A DNA stretch of 64,000 nt from G963663495 sp963663495 (GTDB lineage: Bacteria; Bacteroidota; Rhodothermia; Rhodothermales; Bin80), in NCBI GenBank assembly GCA_963663495.1, contig OY760427.1:5855515-5919514 (forward strand), given 5' to 3'. Position numbers and translations under genes: made by a program. The first letter of the stretch is position 1, and each line of letters starts with the position of its first letter. Below are positions 26,481-37,125 of the stretch, one piece after another. The notes beneath the pieces are model-generated. The model saw nothing but the letters and a program-made list of their open reading frames with translations, was not told the origin of the DNA and searched no databases.

Positions 26481-27026
26481 ATGGCCCGCTTGCAAGCTCC
26501 TCGGACGATTTCCAAGCGCGAAGAACTGCGCAAGGACGCCGCAACTACATTTTTGCCCGCTTGCAAGCCCTCTATGGGGAAAGACGTGACAGTAGCGGTG
26601 AATGTTGGAACGATGCTGAATGGAAAAGTGTCGCTGTTCGAGCCTATCCTGACGTTCACATCTACAGACTGGAGCACTGATCAATCGGTAACGGTGATGG
26701 CGGATGGCGATGCGGATGCAGCAGACGAAGCAGGGACACTGGAACTGTTGGCAAGTGGAGGCGGATATGATGGTCAGAAAGGTATTGTATCTGTTGCCGT
26801 TGATGACGATGAGACTGCTCGATTGGTAGTGGCTCCCAGTTTACTAAACTTGGTGGAAGGACGTGCGGGCAAGGTCGTCAAAGTGAAACTCCCCGTGCCT
26901 CCTTCGCGGGGACATGTGAGGATGAGGTTGTTAGTTCCATACTGGCTGGGTGAAGTGTCAGTGTCCAAGCCTAGCTCTACCGTTCAACCGGTACCCCTAC
27001 TTGACTTTGCAATTCATGCCGCTTAG
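26481..27026 (+). pseudogene. Fragment of a repeat-rich surface protein (Calx-beta/cadherin-like modules)
   Basis: From about 26574 the frame codes for one module (GKDVTVAVNVGTML, LTFTSTDWSTDQSVTVMADG, DADAADEAGTLELLASGGGY, GIVSVAVDDDE) and the start of a second (LVVAPSLLNLVEG). The LTFT-x-x-W...Q-x-V-x-V pattern with Asp-rich linkers is characteristic of long calcium-binding adhesion proteins with many such modules. Only about 120 residues survive, without signal peptide or anchor. It ends beside the IS4-type transposase, which may have arrived with or cut the original gene. Confidence 0.6.
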
Positions 27027-27035
27027 ATTGGCGGC

Positions 27036-29008
27036 ATGGTGGTTCAACATCAGATTCTGAAGACACTGCGTGCCGCTCCATGTGAGTTGACAGAGGTCAT
27101 GGAGCAGCATCCTGACGATGGTCGCACAGCGATAAGTCGCCGTGTGAGTGAAGCGTTTGGCTTTTATGATGCCTTAGGGCGTGTGCAGCACAGCAGTTGT
27201 TTGCAGGCGCTCAAGACACTCGAAGCCGAGGGTGCGCTGTCCTTGCCTGCACCGAAGCGCGTGGTCCGAAGCACAGTGCCTCGTTTGTTGGACGAACCGG
27301 TACCTGCGCCTGTTGGAGTGCGGACTTTGCTCAAGGATGTGCACGGCCTGGAGTTGGAATTGGTAGAAGATGCCGGGCAGCGTGCGATCTGGAATACGCT
27401 TGTGGAGGCCGAGCATCCGATGTGTGCGCCACGGTTTGCCGGGCGGCAGTTGCGCTATCTTGTCGGGAGCGAGCATGGCTACATCGGAGCGATAGGCTTT
27501 GCGGCTGCGGCGCTGTATCTGAAGGCGCGCGACAGATGGATGGCGTGGTCGGACGAGCAGCGTGAGGACTACCGGGACCATGTCGTGGGTTTGAATCGGT
27601 TCCTGATTCGCTCCATGGTGCGGATCAGGAACCTTGCCAGCCATACACTGGGGAAGGTATTGCGTCGTTTTCCAGAGGATTTTGAGAACCGTTACGGGTA
27701 TGTGCCGTGGGTGATAGAGACCTTTGTGGGCCCCGAACATCGTGGCACGTGTTTTCGGGCTGCGGGGCTTCAGTGTGTGGGAAAAACCCAGGGGCGTGGG
27801 CGTCATGCTCCTGGTAATGCATGCACCAAAGAAAAGAAGGCGGTTTTCGTGTATGATCTGGGTGGTGATTGGAGGCAGGAGCTTGGAGTGCCGGTTGTGG
27901 AGGCGTATCCCGAGCTGGAGGTGGGTGCGGGGCTGGCCAGTGATACATGGGCAGAACAGGAGTTTGGTGGAGCGCCGTTGGGGGACAAACGCCGTTCGGA
28001 CCGGTTAGTACATAGCGTAAACATGCTTTCACGCACTCCAGGAGAATTGATCACGGCCAATCTGGACGCTGATCGGGCGGGGATACTACCGTTTTTTGGA
28101 GAAAGCGGCTGAGAACGAGATCACGCCGGAGAAGATTTTGCAGCCGCATCGTGATCGCACGATAGAGCGGATGCGTACGCAACGGACGGTGCTGTGCATC
28201 CAGGATGGCACGGACATCAGCTACAGTACTCGTCCGGCGTGCGAGGGGTTGGATGTGATAGGGCACAATCAGACCACATCAAAGGCAAAAGGAGTGCATT
28301 TGCACGCTACGCTGGCGGTGGGTGAGGATGGTGTGCCGTTGGGGATCTTACGCTGTGCCTATACAACCGACCAAGAGGCTCCTGCTCCTAAGACACAGTT
28401 ATGGATAGACGGCGTGCGGGACATAGCGGAAGCCGCCTCGCATCTGAGCGGTCGTACCCGTGTGCTGTGTGTCATGGACCGCGAGGCGGATGTGTTTGCG
28501 ATCCTGGCGCAGCAGCGCAGCGCATGGCAGGGCGTGTGGACATATTGGTGCGAGCCAAGGCGAATCGGCTATTGGGTAAAAAGTCTCCCAAGTTGTTTGC
28601 GACCATGCGGTCGGGCCGTCCGGCAGGACACATGGAAGTGCCGATTGCGCGTTTGAGCCGCCGCGTGAAGTCAGGTCGAGTCAAGCATAAGGGGCGGTCG
28701 GGCCGTCTGGCGCGGATGCAGGTACGTTTCCGCCGCCTATCGCTTCCGGCGCCGGGTAAGTCGCAGGAGGATCCGGTGCAGGTCAGTGCGATTCATGCTC
28801 GGGAAATGCAGCCGCCAGCCGGAGAGCGACCGGTACAGTGGTATCTATTGACGACCCAAGAAGTTACGACGCTGGAGCAAGCTATTGAGGTGGTAGGCTA
28901 CTACGTGTTGCGGTGGCGTGTGGAAGACATGTTCCGTGTGCTCAAGAGCGGCTGTGCGGTAGAGCGGCTGGGTATGCGGCAGGCCAAGAGTCTGCACAAT
29001 GCCATTAT
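27036..29008 (+). pseudogene. IS4-family transposase with N-terminal DruA-like (DUF4338) domain, frameshifted and truncated
   Basis: The first ~250 residues form a DUF4338/DruA-like domain (LRYLVGSEHGYIGAIGFAAA, HVVGLNRFLIRSMVRIRNLA, VETFVGPEHRGTCFRAAG pattern). Then comes a Tn5/IS4-type transposase: WAEQEFGGAPLGDKRRSDRL, Asp in CIQDGTDISY, Asp in VMDREADVF and Glu in LRWRVEDMFRVLKSG. A G run at 28079-28082 has one extra base that shifts the frame, and a second shift lies near 28500-28540. The gene stops at 29008, where IS1634 copy 2 begins; the missing C-terminus of the same family is at 35905-36350. DUF4338 proteins occur in Druantia defence, but here the domain belongs to a transposase. 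Confidence 0.8.
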
Positions 29009-31331
29009 CCTAACTTCGCCATCTGGTCAGGGGAAAACGCTGAGTTCCGTCTCCAATTCTCTCGTTTTTCCCTCCTAATAGAGCTATTTCGGCTAAATTC
29101 AGCGTTTTTCGACCTTTTTTAGCCGACTTTTTCGGAAAAGGCAATGTAGTGCGATAGAGGTGTGGACGGAAACCTCCCCCCAACACCCCCGGTACCTTAC
29201 CCCGTACCAATTCCACACCCCGATCATGTTTATCCGAAACCGACCCTACAAACGTAAAGACGGTAAGAAATGCAACAGCTTTGCCCTCATCGAATCCTAT
29301 CGCAAAGACGGTACCTCCAAACACCGCACCCTCCTTAATCTCGGCCCGAACTTCAACATCCCCCGCAGTCTGTGGGGGGAACTGACCCATTGCGTTACTG
29401 CCCGACTCAAAGGGAAAGCTATCCTCCCTTTCCAGAATGATGAAGCCTTTCTCAATGCGGTCGACGACATCGTTGCACATCTCGAAAGCAAGGGCTACGA
29501 CATCCATCGCACATCCCATCAGCAACACCTCATTGATCCAGAGAAAACAACCCATCCCGATTCCCGGACCGTCGGCGGAGAACGACTGATCCTTCAGACA
29601 TTGGAACAGCTCGGACTGGCTGTACTGCTACGTTCGCTCAACTTCTGCGAGAAACACGTCAAGCTCTGCTGTGCGCTGATCGTCGGACGTATGCTCCACC
29701 CGGGCAGTGAACGAGAAACGCATAAATGGCTGTGTAAAACCTCCAGTGTTCTGCAGCTTCTGGATTTGGAACCCCCGAGTCTCAACACCCTCTATCGTTG
29801 CACCGATCTGATCCATAAGCATATGGATGAGATCCTGGAGAAACTCTTTGGCATTACCAAAGCGGTATTGCAGTTTGAAGAAACGATCGTCTTTTATGAT
29901 TTAACCAATACCTATTACCACGGCAAGAAGAAAGGGAAGTTGTTGTCGCATGGGCGCAGCAAGGAAAAGCGCAGTGATTGTCCGTTGGTTACGCTGGCGC
30001 TCATCCTGGATGGTTCGGGGTTCCCCGCAATGTGCAGATCCTGCCGAGCAATGCAGGGGAACCGGCAACGCTCAAAGAGGCGATTGAGAAACTAAACGGC
30101 GCTACGCCCACAGTGATTATGGACTCCGGCATTGCGACGGAGCAGAATCTGCAGTACCTGAAAGAACAGGGACTGAACTGGATCACCGTGGAGCGTTCCA
30201 AAGCCCCTCCAGTCCCCGAAAACAAGCCGGATCAACAGTTTACGACCGCAGGGGGAGTCAAGATCAAAGCCTGGAAGGTCACCAAAGAGGAAAAAGATGT
30301 TGAAGATGTTGAAGACAATGCGGAACTGCGCGTGTTTGTGCACAGTGAGGCTAAGCAGGATCAGATCCTTGAAACCCAATGCAAGAAGTTTGTGAAGGCG
30401 CTCACTACACTACATGAGGGACTCTCGAAACCCGGGTACTTGAAGAACTATGAAAAGGTCACGATAAAGGTTGGTCGTCTGAAGGAAAAGTACAAGAAGG
30501 TCTCACACCTGTATGAGGTGGAGGTCAGCAAAAAGGAGGGCACCAAGCATGCAGCATCCGTTACGGTGACCCGGCGTGCTTCGCATGCGCGTCGCACCCA
30601 GGCCAGCGGAGGGTATGTGCTTCGGACCAGTCATACCGGATGGTCGGTGGAAACGGTTGCACGAACCTACTGGCGACTTACAGAGATTGAGCGCACATTC
30701 AGAGTCATGAAATCGGACCTCGGTCTACGGCCCATCTACCACAGCAGAGATGACCGCATTGAAGGGCATCTGTTCATCACGGTACTGGCTTATCATGCTG
30801 CCCATCTGGTTCGCACCAGACTCAAGGAACACGGGATTCATGATAGTTGGGCGACGATCCGAGACAGGTTGAACAGGATTCGTCGGATTACGACCAAGAT
30901 GGTTAAGAACCAATATCGGTACCTGATCACGGAGGTGGATCAGGATCTGCCTCCGAGTATGGTACAGTTCTTTGCGGTACTGGGATACGTGTATGATCCG
31001 GATGCGACCCGCACCGTGACCGAGCATGTGGAGGAAGCGAGTGCACCGGTGAGCCAGAAGCCTCCAGACTCATGACGCATGGTCCCTTCACAACGGTTGA
31101 GATAGCGTACTCCAGATGGAGCCACCAGAGCTACGTCCGATGGAAACGATCCGAGGTAGATCGCAGCGAAACAGGCGGCAAAACACCAGGTAATCAGGGA
31201 TTCAAACCACCCTAAACCAACTTCAACCGATCCGGTAAATCTCACCATCCATTGCTCCTGAAAAAAACGGTCCAAATATGGCCACGGGAGAATTCCGTAG
31301 GTTAGTAGCACTACGAAATGGCGAAGTTAGG
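29009..31331 (+). mobile_element. IS1634-family insertion sequence, copy 2 (2323 bp)
   Basis: The same 14-bp inverted ends as copy 1 (29009-29022 and 31318-31331). The left flank is IS4 transposase sequence and the right flank is unrelated IS66 debris, and no matching target duplication was found. A deletion or rearrangement after insertion is therefore likely on at least one side. Confidence 0.85.
29226..31075 (+). pseudogene. IS1634 transposase, one-base frameshift
   Basis: Nearly identical to 3491-5386. A run of five C in copy 1 (4288-4292) has only four here (30023-30026), which moves the reading frame after DGSGF; the rest continues in another frame from NVQILPSNAGEPA to the stop at 31075. 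The acidic insert has two DVE units instead of four. The three catalytic residues are present in the two pieces. Without frameshifting no full-length protein is made. Confidence 0.88.
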
Positions 31332-31406
31332 TTGAGGTGAATAATGCCATCCCCTCGTGCGGATATGCGATCTCTACCTGTGCCGCTTCCCTTGGTGCTG
31401 CACTGC

Positions 31407-31604
31407 CTATCTCCACGAAGCCTCGGCTGCAGTCTCCTGGCGATACTTCCGCCTCCAGTAATTCAACTGCCCATACGAGATGCCGTGCTTTGCACAAAAC
31501 GCCGCTGCGGACTGGGTCCTTTCGTTATACTGCTCTACCAGCGGAAACATCTCTTCCGCCGTACGTTTGGGCTGTACCATGCGATCTGGGGTCTGGGTTC
31601 TCAC
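31407..31604 (-). pseudogene. IS66-family TnpA (accessory) fragment
   Basis: The minus-strand frame encodes KRTAEEMFPLVEQYNERTQS and AAFCAKHGISYGQLNYWRRK, the helix-turn-helix of IS66-type accessory proteins. Only this small part survives; TnpB and the large transposase of IS66 are not found nearby. Confidence 0.65.
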
Positions 31605-32115
31605 GTCTAGGGGTAAGCTCCCCAGAACCCATCACCCAATCAAGATGTAGTTCACCGCACGCTTACGTATAATTCCCTAAGTTTGTGACAAATCCAGAGA
31701 GGTCGGGTAGCACCGACATGTGCGCACAAGATGTTGTGTTTCCGGTTGTCGTTTGGGAGGCGGGAAACATACAGACCGATGTTGCGGGAGCCATCGTAAT
31801 GTGGAACACTTCATACAGGGCATATTTAACAGCGCGAGCCGAGGCACATACAGCGTTTTTTCGATATGGATTCGGGGCCAATTCCACAAAGTTAATCCCG
31901 GTTCATGATGTAAATTTGCCATGGAATGAGGCGGAGGCTAGAGTCGAAGTGGTCGTGCGCAGTAGGAGGCGTGTCCGCTTTAGATGTAGATCTCGTAGTG
32001 AAAGAGCTTTTGGTGAAGCTAGTGCTCGTGCCTCCGTGAGTCGCTGCGCAAATAATGGCACAGAGAGCTTTCACTGGGGAGACCTGAATGAAAATTCGGG
32101 CATGACGACTGGCTC
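31605..32115. other. Region upstream of the TonB receptor, no clear gene
   Basis: A plus-strand frame (31685-32119, up to 144 residues) is open but shows no family pattern and ends in Arg-rich sequence; I do not support it as a gene. The promoter of the receptor operon should lie here. Confidence 0.45.
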
Positions 32116-34605
32116 GTGAATAAAGGTTTGATGGCGTTAACGTTCCTGCCTCGTATGAAGGTCAAGGGAGCTCAGGGCTGGAATGCGTTATCGGTGGGCA
32201 GGCTTGTGATGGTGTTATACGCAGTCGGTAATACCGTGCCTGTCGTTTGGACAGCTTCCGCACAATCGCTGCAGAATGAGCGGGCCACGGTGAGCGGGTT
32301 TATACGCGATATTGAAAGCGGAGAGGCTCTTGCCGGTGCTACGGTTTATGATCCGCGCTCCGGCACGGGAGCAGTTGCCAATAATTATGGCTTCTACAGT
32401 CTTACGCTGGCAGTGGACTCAGTAAGCCTTACGGTTCGGCATGTGAGTTATCAACCTGAACTGCTGCGACTAGAGCTCTTGATGGATATACGGCGGGATA
32501 TCGGGCTACGCTTGAGGGCGGTTGACCTAGGGGAAATTGAGGTTGCTGCGCCTTCCGGGACCGACTATGTCAACCAGACGCTTATGAGCTTGGTCAAAGT
32601 GCCGATTGAACAAATCCAATCGCTCCCAGTGCTGCTTGGCGAGACAGATGTTTTCAAGACTCTTCAACTGATTCCCGGCGTGCAGTCTGGTGCCGAGGCA
32701 ACAAGTGGTATCTACGTGCGCGGCGGTGGCCCCGAGCAGAATCTTGTCCTGCTAGACGGCACGCCGGTGTACAACACGAGCCACCTGTTTGGCTTTTTGA
32801 GCGCCTTTAACGGCGATGCAATAAAGGATGTTACGCTCATCAAGGGAGGATTCCCTGCGCGGTACGGCGGACGCCTGTCCTCTGTAGTTGAGATGACCAT
32901 GAAAGAAGGAAACCTGAAGAGATTCGCAGGCAAAGGCGCAGTCGGCATCGTGTCGAGCCGCTTTACGCTCGAGGGTCCTATAAAGAAGGATCGGGCATCG
33001 TTTCTCGTTTCGGGCAGGCGCACCATCTACGATCTCCTAATATACCCATTCTTGCCGTCCGATTCTAAGTCGCTTGCATATTTCTTCGACTTAAATGCAA
33101 AGGCCAATTATATCCTCTCAAGCAACGACCGAATATACTTGAGCATATACAGCGGCGGGACTCGGTTTAGCTCTCGTCAAAAGTCAACATCGGAGGAGGT
33201 TCGACGCGGCGACAAGTACTCACTCGGGTGGGGCAATGTTACGGGCACCTTGCGGTGGAATCATATCTTTGGACCGAAACTATTCGCCAACCTGACTCTA
33301 GGCAATTCCCAGTATGGACTCGAAGTGTTTCAGGAAAAATACTACCGACACAATCTTGAGATCACGGCGATAAACTCCCTGCACCGACTGCACTATACAA
33401 CGGATGTCAAGGATCTTGCCGCACGCACCGACTTCGAATACGCGCCGAATGCTCTCCACTACGTCCGTTTTGGCGTTGGTGCGACACGCCAGTCGTTTCA
33501 TCCAGGCGTGCTACTGGAACGGCTGGAGACCATCAACAGCGAGTCGGTTGAAGAAGATTCATCTGACATGGAAGGTCCCACCCGAAGTACGACCCTTTCG
33601 GTGTATCTGGAAGACGATCTTGCGTTGCTTGGCCCCCTGCGTGCCAATTTAGGCGTCCGAGTTGAGACATTCGGGGTTCGTGGAGCTCAATACACATCGG
33701 TTCAGCCACGCTTAAGTCTTCATTACCAACTGGCCGGCAATACCGCAGTCAAGGCTTCTTACGCGCGCATGCAGCAGAAAGTCCATCTGCTCTCAAGTAG
33801 TAATGCGCTTTCTCTACCTACTGATCTGTGGGTGTCGGCAACCGAACGCACTCCCCCCCAAAAGGCGTGGCAGGCTGCTGCAGGCGTAGCGTATCAATTC
33901 GGGCAACGACGCTACCAAGTCACGCTGGAGGGATACTACAAGGAGATGCACAATGTCATTGACTACCGCGATGGTGATCATTTCTTCAATATTACAGGCG
34001 GCGGTTGGGAAGATAAGATTGAACACGGTCAAGGAACATCGTACGGCATGGAGCTCTTCGTACAGAGGACTGTTGGGCGCGCTACGGGTTGGGTTGGCTA
34101 CACGCTTTCCCGCACCGACCGCAATTTTGCTGGCTTGAATGATGGAAAACCGTTTCCGTTTACTCATGATCGGCGTCACGACGCGTCGGTGGCGATTACG
34201 TATCGGCTGCGGGAGCATATGGAGGTGTCAGTTGCATGGGTATACGGTTCGGGGCGTGCGGTTTGGCTGCCGGCAGGATTCTTGCCGGTGGAGGCGCATG
34301 CCCCTGCACCGCTCGGCACTGTGGACCTTGGATATACTTCTGGCACCCCCGCTAGGAACGCATTCATTTACGGTGCGCGCAACCATTCCCGCATGCCATC
34401 TGCCCATCGCCTGGATCTGGCGATGCACCTTCACAAAGAGAAGCGCAGGACTAGGCGAACACTGTCCCTTGGTGTTTACAACGCCTACAATCGCAGAAAT
34501 CCGTTCATCCTGAGGCTTGAGGAGCAGGGCGATGGCTCGTTGGTCTTTAAGAAAATCAGCATTTTTCATGTGATTCCGTCCATTGTTTACGAGCTAGAAT
34601 TTTGA
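32116..34605 (+). CDS. TonB-dependent outer-membrane receptor with carboxypeptidase-like N-terminal domain
   Basis: Up to 829 residues (GTG 32116; ATG 32146 or later starts are possible). A hydrophobic segment ending TASAQ suggests export. Next is a carboxypeptidase-regulatory-like beta domain (VSGFIRDIESGEALAGATVY, NNYGFYSLTL), then the plug (GETDVFKTLQLIPGVQS, SGIYVRGGGPEQNLVLLDG, FPARYGGRLSSVVEMTMKEG). The rest is a 22-strand barrel that ends in aromatic/hydrophobic FHVIPSIVYELEF, a typical outer-membrane end. The next gene overlaps or follows within 20 bp and encodes a DUF4249 lipoprotein, the usual partner in Bacteroidota. The ligand is unknown. Confidence 0.92.
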   Translation: MNKGLMALTFLPRMKVKGAQGWNALSVGRLVMVLYAVGNTVPVVWTASAQSLQNERATVSGFIRDIESGEALAGATVYDPRSGTGAVANNYGFYSLTLAVDSVSLTVRHVSYQPELLRLELLMDIRRDIGLRLRAVDLGEIEVAAPSGTDYVNQTLMSLVKVPIEQIQSLPVLLGETDVFKTLQLIPGVQSGAEATSGIYVRGGGPEQNLVLLDGTPVYNTSHLFGFLSAFNGDAIKDVTLIKGGFPARYGGRLSSVVEMTMKEGNLKRFAGKGAVGIVSSRFTLEGPIKKDRASFLVSGRRTIYDLLIYPFLPSDSKSLAYFFDLNAKANYILSSNDRIYLSIYSGGTRFSSRQKSTSEEVRRGDKYSLGWGNVTGTLRWNHIFGPKLFANLTLGNSQYGLEVFQEKYYRHNLEITAINSLHRLHYTTDVKDLAARTDFEYAPNALHYVRFGVGATRQSFHPGVLLERLETINSESVEEDSSDMEGPTRSTTLSVYLEDDLALLGPLRANLGVRVETFGVRGAQYTSVQPRLSLHYQLAGNTAVKASYARMQQKVHLLSSSNALSLPTDLWVSATERTPPQKAWQAAAGVAYQFGQRRYQVTLEGYYKEMHNVIDYRDGDHFFNITGGGWEDKIEHGQGTSYGMELFVQRTVGRATGWVGYTLSRTDRNFAGLNDGKPFPFTHDRRHDASVAITYRLREHMEVSVAWVYGSGRAVWLPAGFLPVEAHAPAPLGTVDLGYTSGTPARNAFIYGARNHSRMPSAHRLDLAMHLHKEKRRTRRTLSLGVYNAYNRRNPFILRLEEQGDGSLVFKKISIFHVIPSIVYELEF

Positions 34606-34622
34606 CCGGAGTCGTAAGAAAA

Positions 34623-35555
34623 ATGATTCCAAGACGCTGTGCGTGGCTCAGTGCCACGTTGTTTGCTAGTTGTAACACCGTGGTAGATTTTACCGTCCCC
34701 GCCCACAACACCGAACTGGTCGCCACATCGTTCTTTACGCCCGACAGTACTTGGTCGGTTTCGGTGTACGGTAGCCAGTCTATTAACACAAACCGCAACA
34801 CGACATCCATGGTCATTGAGGGGGCTATAGTGCAGATCCTTCAGGGGAATCAGGTGGTGGATAATCTGCAGTTGGCGTCAGATGGACGCTATCGTTCGAC
34901 TCGACATCATAAGCCCGAGTCCGGTACTTACTATACGCTAAGTGTTGGGGCATCCGGCCTGCAGCCTGTGGAAGCGGTAGCGGCAGCACCGCACCGCCCT
35001 GAAGTGCTTGAGTTCGAGGTTGAAAAGCTGCTCAGTCCCATTGGAATCGACGAACGCAGGCCCGACACACACAGCATAGAGCTGCGCATAGCGGACGCGC
35101 CCGGGAGAAGCATTTATCGGATAGCATTCTTTGAGTACGCCGAGCGGGGTGGTGATCAAAACGGTTTTGGTCTCGCAAGTTTTGCGTGCGGGGATCCCTC
35201 GGTCTACCATGAGTATGACGAGGTTAACAGGGAAGATCGAGACAGTTCGACAATCTTCGGTGGAGCTGCGATACTGCCCGATGACCTGTTCCAAGGGGGC
35301 TCCCACAATGTTATAATAACCTTCAGGCAGAGGAGAGGCATCCATCGGTACAAGGTGCTCGTTTCATCTTTGAGCACCGAGTACTTCGAGTACCAGCGTA
35401 CGCGGCTTGCAAATCCACAAAGCGACTACATATGGGATGACTTTATTACCCCATCGCCCATTTACACCAACATTGAGGGTGGATTTGGAGTGTTTGCAGG
35501 CTACGCGGATACGTTGCTTACCTTCGAACTCAATCCCAACCCTACCTCCAGCTGA
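34623..35555 (+). CDS. DUF4249 lipoprotein, partner of the TonB receptor
   Basis: 310 residues from ATG 34623 (TTG 34602 overlaps the receptor stop but gives a poorer signal). The start MIPRRCAWLSATLFASCNTV has a lipobox FASC, so it should be lipid-anchored. The body is beta-rich: TSFFTPDSTWSVSVYGSQSI, VIEGAIVQILQGNQVV, DGRYRSTRHHKPESGTYYTL, GLQPVEAVAAAPHRPEV, as in DUF4249 proteins, which probably lie on the cell surface over a TonB receptor. It forms an operon with the receptor. Confidence 0.85.
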   Translation: MIPRRCAWLSATLFASCNTVVDFTVPAHNTELVATSFFTPDSTWSVSVYGSQSINTNRNTTSMVIEGAIVQILQGNQVVDNLQLASDGRYRSTRHHKPESGTYYTLSVGASGLQPVEAVAAAPHRPEVLEFEVEKLLSPIGIDERRPDTHSIELRIADAPGRSIYRIAFFEYAERGGDQNGFGLASFACGDPSVYHEYDEVNREDRDSSTIFGGAAILPDDLFQGGSHNVIITFRQRRGIHRYKVLVSSLSTEYFEYQRTRLANPQSDYIWDDFITPSPIYTNIEGGFGVFAGYADTLLTFELNPNPTSS

Positions 35556-35904
35556 CATCTGTAGATAAGGGTCTGCTGCGTGCTAGCACTGCCTACCGCC
35601 CACATTAGCTAGCTTGACAAGAGGGGGTGTCAACTGGGTCGGTTAGCACGTTGTTATGTAGTTTTGTGGGGCAACAGCACCAGATCCGGGTAACAAGGTA
35701 AGGTACAGATCGGTGGCTGAGCGCAATTCCTTGTGCGGATTGGCACATAGAGCGGTGTCAATGTGCCGCGTTCCTCGGGCGGACATAACAATGCGGTTAC
35801 CGCGATTCGCTGATCGCCGCAAAATCAATGACATGGCCCCTCGTGCTGATAGCACGAGCCTTAGGCAGAGAAAATCAGGAGGTAAGCACAGACCTATCCT
35901 ATGG
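35556..35904. other. Intergenic, nothing recognised
   Basis: No supported gene or repeat between the DUF4249 gene and the IS4 remnant. Confidence 0.5.
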
Positions 35905-36350
35905 AGGAGGACGCACCACCAGTTGACCTGTTGCGGCCAAATCCTCATGATGACTTGCCCGGATTTGCAGACTGCTGTATCCGCGTCACAGCACAGTGTG
36001 ACCTGGTTGACGATTCTTCCGCGGCGCATAACCGCCCAATATAGCCACCAACAGCACCGCCGCTAACAAGTTGGTGGGATCCGAAAGACCATAACGCTTC
36101 GAGTATGTGCGGAGCACAGACAGCTCCACATCGGTGAACATCACCCCGGCCTCCATCTCCGGGGAGGTACGACCCAGAAGCGTCATCAATAGTACGCGCC
36201 ACGCTGTCACCATACAGATCGTAATGGCATTGTGCAGACTCTTGGCCTGCCGCATACCCAGCCGCTCTTGATCACACGGAACATGTCTTCCACACGCCAC
36301 CGCAACACGTAGTAGCCTACCACCTCAATAGCTTGCTCCGGCGGCGTGCC
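35905..36350 (-). pseudogene. IS4-family transposase C-terminal remnant
   Basis: Minus strand: EQAIEVVGYYVLRWRVEDMF followed by a frameshift and LGMRQAKSLHNAITICMVTA, then LLGRTSPEMEAGVMFTDVEL and LVAILGGYAPRKNRQPGH with a stop inside the family pattern (RGYSSLQIRASHHEDLA continues after it). It is the same family as 27036-29008 and supplies the C-terminus missing there, but in the opposite orientation. Confidence 0.75.
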
Positions 36351-36571
36351 ATTCCTTGTAGGCTGAAAATCCGGTCGGTGCCGGCTGGAATAGCTATAAT
36401 GTACAGATTCTGCGCTCGTCCTGACACGCCTGATTGTAGTTCTGATCAAAGAATTATGGACTTTTGCAGCGGTTATCAAGCCCGCAAGTATCTGCCGCGT
36501 GATTTACGGTGTCCTTGCCGTGTTGCAGGCAGATTCAGGCGCGTTTCTCCTTAACTGAACAGCCTATATGA

Positions 36572-36976
36572 CCTGACTTCGCCATTTAGTAGTGCTATTA
36601 AATTACGAAATTCCCCTGTTGCCATACTTGGACCGTTTTTTCAGGAGCACTGGATGGCGAGATTTACCGGATCGGTTGGAGTTAGTATAGGGTAGTTTGA
36701 ATTCTTGGTTGCCAAGTGTTTTGCCGCGATCTATCCCGGATCGTTTCCATCGGACATCCTCCCTTATTCATAAGGGAGGGTAAATCGCCAGTAGGTTCGT
36801 GCATCCGTTTCCACCGACCATCCGGTATGACTGGCCCGAACCACATACCCTCCGCTGGCCAGGGTACGACGCGCATGCGAAGCAAACCTAGTCACCGTAA
36901 CGGATGCAGCATGCTTGGTGCCCTCCTTCTTGCTGACCTTCACCTCATGAATATTCCTGCGGAAAGTACGCACCCT
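36572..36976 (-). mobile_element. IS1634-family remnant with internal deletion
   Basis: An inverted copy of the right end of the IS1634 element: a terminal repeat with one mismatch (CCTGACTTCGCCAT), the non-coding 3' part, then from 36781 transposase codons (KVSKKEGTKHAASVTVTR, SHTGWSVETDARTYWRFT). About 400 bp between the two parts is missing and replaced by the hairpin at 36758-36779. Confidence 0.75.
36758..36779. repeat. 22-bp hairpin at the deletion junction of the IS1634 remnant
   Basis: CCTCCCTTATTCATAAGGGAGG includes the same 20-base palindrome as 11680-11699. It sits exactly where IS1634 sequence is missing. Confidence 0.7.
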
Positions 36977-37125
36977 TAATTGGGTGAAGTCTGTTGGGTT
37001 TTCTGGGGAGGTTTCAGTGTTCTGTTCGGATGAGTTTCGACGGACACAGGGTAGTATGGTTGGTGCCGAAGAATGTACTTATCGCCCTGAATTGGTATAA
37101 ATGTCGTCAATCACATGATTAGTGC

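Noticed and set aside
31685..32119. 144-codon plus-strand frame before the TonB receptor
   Set aside because: No family pattern, unlikely composition and no ribosome-binding site; left as upstream region.
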